Shown here piece by piece: positions 63,200 through 64,000 of a stretch of 64,000 nt of DNA. The notes below the pieces were generated by a model, which made no database searches, was not told where the DNA came from, and worked only from the letters and a program-made list of their open reading frames with translations. The position numbers and the translations under genes were made by a program. Position 1 is the first letter of the stretch. Every line of letters begins with the position of its first letter. This DNA comes from Azorinus chamasolen (taxonomy: Eukaryota > Mollusca > Bivalvia > Cardiida > Solecurtidae), in the NCBI GenBank assembly GCA_963576725.1, contig OY755251.1, forward strand, positions 36,297,302 through 36,361,301, read 5' to 3'.

Positions 63200-63484
63200 C
63201 TATAATGAAACAACACCCCCTTCTTAAGTACAACTGATGTGACTCCAAACGGATGCTACATTGCAGATTGGTAAGGGAGGTAACTCTGAGATGCGTATGT
63301 AAGACTACCATTAACACTCGCAGTGTTTTATCGCCTTCTACAAGGTGAATATTTTATCACCTTCATGACGTCTGTATGTATTTATTCCTCTGTTGCATAA
63401 GCACGTAGAGGGACAGTCATGATCGACGCGTATCTCCTCTGGACCAAACGACGAATCGTCTGTTAGATCGTCTGCATTACCGTC

Positions 63485-63690
63485 GTTTTTAAACCGGTTA
63501 AAACCCACAGTGACACTTGTCACTGACCGTTCCAAGGACGTACTTTCATATTTGTCTTTGTCATGTCTTTTTGTGTCTCTTTTTGTCTTTTGATAGGCAT
63601 GTACATTTGCTGTTCTTATTTGTCATAGTGATGTACGGGCGACTGTGTGTTTTGTCGTGGTTCCTGTATGAATTTTGACGCGACTAATTT
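63485..63690 (+). mobile_element. Naiad 3'-tail fragment
   Basis: AAACCGGTTAAAACCCACAGTG, CACTGACCGTTCCAAGGACG and TGTACATTTGCTGTTC match the Naiad tail at 56310-56430. Strongly 5'-truncated copy. Confidence 0.75.
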
Positions 63691-64000
63691 ACATGTTTTG
63701 TTCGAGTAATGGACATCTGAATCGTTTGTGCTGCGGTTCGTAACGTAAGAAAGCCATTTACAAAAATGTCTTGTACTGATCAAAGTCGCCCTCGTAATCC
63801 GCCTTAGCGTTGTATTCATTGGGCGCAGATTGATCGAACCTATCGCGTTTAATTTCTGCCGCAGCTTCTTATCGTATTATTACAAAGTTCACACCCCGCT
63901 GCCTTAGACAATTTTGATCTCCTGTGCGTTTATTGCGTAATCCCTGCATCGTGATAATCGTATAGTTTTTTTGTGTTCGACATGAATCGTCAAGTTTAAG
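63691..64000. other. Unannotated end of window
   Basis: No further ADAMTS exon (in particular no HExxH motif) recognised on the minus strand here. Confidence 0.4.

Noticed and set aside
63338..63819. Minus-strand frames near the window end as the missing catalytic exon
   Set aside because: No HExxH or neighbouring conserved pattern; part of the stretch is a Naiad tail.

Overview
This is animal (metazoan) nuclear DNA, AT-rich, intron-rich and crowded with transposable elements. A bivalve mollusc is the most likely source. The grounds are the selenoprotein type of Naiad (Penelope-like) retroelement, which from memory of the 2021 description was reported from clams and spiders, and a lineage-type peptide-like GPCR. 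The species cannot be fixed from sequence alone.

Two host genes are supported. (1) An intronless rhodopsin-class GPCR lies on the + strand at 4305-5423. (2) Most of the window is the 3' part of one large minus-strand gene for an ADAMTS-type metalloprotease. I assembled 13 exons between 63199 and 9978 from splice sites, domain logic and phase. All 13 join in one uninterrupted frame of 555 codons. Domain order is: end of the catalytic domain, disintegrin-like, TSP1, Cys-rich, spacer, a Gly/Thr linker coded by a 21-bp minisatellite, one LDL-receptor class A module, and a hydrophobic C-terminus that looks like a membrane anchor. The zinc-binding HExxH part should lie beyond base 64000.

The intron between the first two visible exons (36032-63110, about 27 kb) holds a four-level nest. 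A Ty3/gypsy element (minus, near-identical long LTRs 38165-43365 and 59873-61729) was hit in its pol gene by a Naiad Penelope-like element (+, about 46160-56535). The Naiad was hit between its endonuclease and RT by a LINE (+, about 46815-53617). The 3' LTR separately received a 2.97-kb long-inverted-repeat element that carries tRNA-like modules. A second, 5'-truncated Naiad lies at about 28600-31620 (minus).

The most interesting system is in the two Naiad copies. Both have in-frame TGA codons at the same conserved cysteine positions (the CxC linker and the RT fingers), and the copy with an endonuclease has a third TGA at the first zinc-finger Cys. Both carry, just after the terminal stop, a sequence that folds by hand into a form-2 SECIS element: the ATGA/GA quartet, a 12-nt spacing to AAA, and an apical mini-stem. 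These retrotransposons therefore look like selenoprotein genes.

The rest is dominated by short MITEs, many with TTAA-type ends and the shared terminus TTAACCCTTT but at least five unrelated internal hairpins (called families A-D and G here), two further hairpin families (E, F), and many minisatellite arrays. No rRNA, functional tRNA gene or CRISPR was seen.
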